5,475 nt of DNA from Anaerolineales bacterium (GTDB taxonomy: Bacteria > Chloroflexota > Anaerolineae > Anaerolineales > Villigracilaceae), in assembly GCA_016928525.1 (NCBI GenBank), contig JAFGKO010000093.1, forward strand, positions 1 through 5,475, written 5' to 3'. Within the stretch, counting starts at the first letter, position 1; every line of letters begins with the position of its first letter. This document shows, one piece after another, positions 4,523 to 5,475 of this stretch. A program made the position numbers and the translations under genes. The notes beneath the pieces are model-generated. The model ran no database searches. It was not told the origin of the DNA and saw only the letters and a list, made by a program, of their open reading frames with translations.

Positions 4523-5475
4523 ATGAACGTCAGGCAGCTCAATCGATTATTCAATCCCAAATCCATCGCTGTCATCGGGGCATCCGACACACCCGGACGC
4601 GTGGGGTATTCGCTTTTCAGCAATCTGATCACAAGCGGTTACTCCGGGCTTGTCTATCCGGTGAACCCAAACCGGGACCTGGTCCAGGGCGTGAAGGCTT
4701 ATGCGAATATGGCCGCCCTGCCTCAAAAGGTCGATCTGGCCATCATCGCCACGCGGGCGCCAACTGTCCCGGATGTGGTGAACGAGTGCATTGCAAGCGG
4801 GGCCCTGTCGGCTGTGGTCATATCGGCAGGTTTTTCCGAGGCAGGGGAGGCGGGTCACAGGCTGGTGGATCAAATCCGGGGGGCGGTCGAAGCGAGCGGC
4901 ATGGCGCTGCTTGGCCCCAACTGTCTTGGTTTTCTGCGCCCCAAATTGAACCTCAACGCCAGTTTTTCCCGCAAAATGCCGCTCAAAGGCGGTATGGCAT
5001 TTATCTCCCAAAGCGGCGCGTTATGCAGCGCGGTGCTGGATTGGTCGGTCAAGGAACATGTCGGCTTTTCTTATTTCGTCTCCGTTGGGGAGATGGCCGA
5101 TATCGGATTTCACGACCTGATCGACTATTTCGGCAATGATCCGGATACCAGAGCCATACTGATCTATATGGAGACCCTGACCCAGGCGCGCAGGTTCATG
5201 AGCGCGGCCAGGAGCTTTGCCCGCACCAAGCCGATCATCGTGCTCAAAGTCGGCAGGAGCCAGGAGGGCGCCAAAGCCGCGCTGTACCATACGGGTAGCA
5301 TTACTGGCAACAACCAGATCTTCGATGCCATCTTCAAACGCGCGGGGGTGCTGCGTGTCAGCAGCATTGCCGAGCTGTTCGATTGCGCCAAGAACCTGTC
5401 CATGCAAAGACGGCCAACCGGGAACAGATTGGCCATTATCACTAATGCCGGCGGCCCGGGCGTGATCGCCACCGA
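4523..5475 (+). CDS. ADP-forming acetyl/acyl-CoA synthetase, alpha portion (cut by window edge)
   Basis: This is the first 317 residues of a protein of the NDP-forming acyl-CoA synthetase family. These enzymes interconvert acyl-CoA, ADP and phosphate with free acid, CoA and ATP, giving substrate-level ATP in fermenters. The CoA-binding Rossmann domain opens with SIAVIGASDTPGRVG (14-28) and continues with VYPVNPN (44-50). GPNCLGF (131-137) and FISQSGAL (150-157) belong to the succinyl-CoA-ligase-like domain. GRSQEGAKAALYHTGSITG (244-262) contains His256, which aligns with the phosphorylated histidine of archaeal enzymes (near 257). It is not replaced as in protein acetyltransferases of the Pat/YfiQ type. 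The ATG at 4523 is chosen from the conserved N-terminus; no Shine-Dalgarno is evident. Whether an ATP-grasp beta domain is fused downstream cannot be seen. Confidence 0.87.
   Translation, partial: MNVRQLNRLFNPKSIAVIGASDTPGRVGYSLFSNLITSGYSGLVYPVNPNRDLVQGVKAYANMAALPQKVDLAIIATRAPTVPDVVNECIASGALSAVVISAGFSEAGEAGHRLVDQIRGAVEASGMALLGPNCLGFLRPKLNLNASFSRKMPLKGGMAFISQSGALCSAVLDWSVKEHVGFSYFVSVGEMADIGFHDLIDYFGNDPDTRAILIYMETLTQARRFMSAARSFARTKPIIVLKVGRSQEGAKAALYHTGSITGNNQIFDAIFKRAGVLRVSSIAELFDCAKNLSMQRRPTGNRLAIITNAGGPGVIAT

Noticed and set aside
4547..5011. Minus-strand frame of 154 codons
   Set aside because: It is a shadow of the acyl-CoA synthetase gene, whose plus-strand frame is conserved throughout.

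Overview
The window looks like bacterial chromosome of moderately high GC with short intergenic gaps. No rRNA, tRNA or CRISPR is visible. The gene mix is an ANT(6)-type nucleotidyltransferase, an ADP-forming acyl-CoA synthetase-type protein, a small KVGEIL/AKGMTLK helical protein and a REP-associated transposase remnant. This would suit an anaerobic environmental bacterium such as an Anaerolineae-type Chloroflexota. That placement is inference from gene content only and is weak.

Left half (1-2874), all genes on the minus strand, so transcription runs right to left. A six-helix membrane protein (2116-2874, DUF4386-like) and a flavodoxin-domain protein (1568-2074) are 41 bases apart and probably form one operon. 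A striking palindromic block follows (1389-1491). Its centre is a perfect 21-bp stem that should act as a two-way terminator, and its outer ends are 16-bp near-perfect terminal inverted repeats, so it may be a miniature mobile element. Next come a potassium-channel-like membrane protein (657-1352) and a membrane-anchored alpha/beta hydrolase (1-546) whose C-terminal part is cut by the window edge.

Right half (2998-5475), all on the plus strand and divergent from the left half. It holds a 73-residue helical protein (3060-3281) and then a 5'-only relic of a Y1 (RAYT/IS200-like) transposase (3422-3568). The relic breaks off about where the HUH motif should begin. Fourteen bases later starts an intact ANT(6)-family aminoglycoside 6-adenylyltransferase (3583-4452). 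The last gene (4523 to the edge) is the alpha portion of an ADP-forming acetyl/acyl-CoA synthetase with the phosphohistidine retained.

The genes do not form one obvious pathway. The clearest unexplained features are the two traces of mobile DNA: the 103-bp palindromic block in the left half, and the transposase relic whose DNA makes up the leader of the resistance-type gene. No wholly new system is visible.
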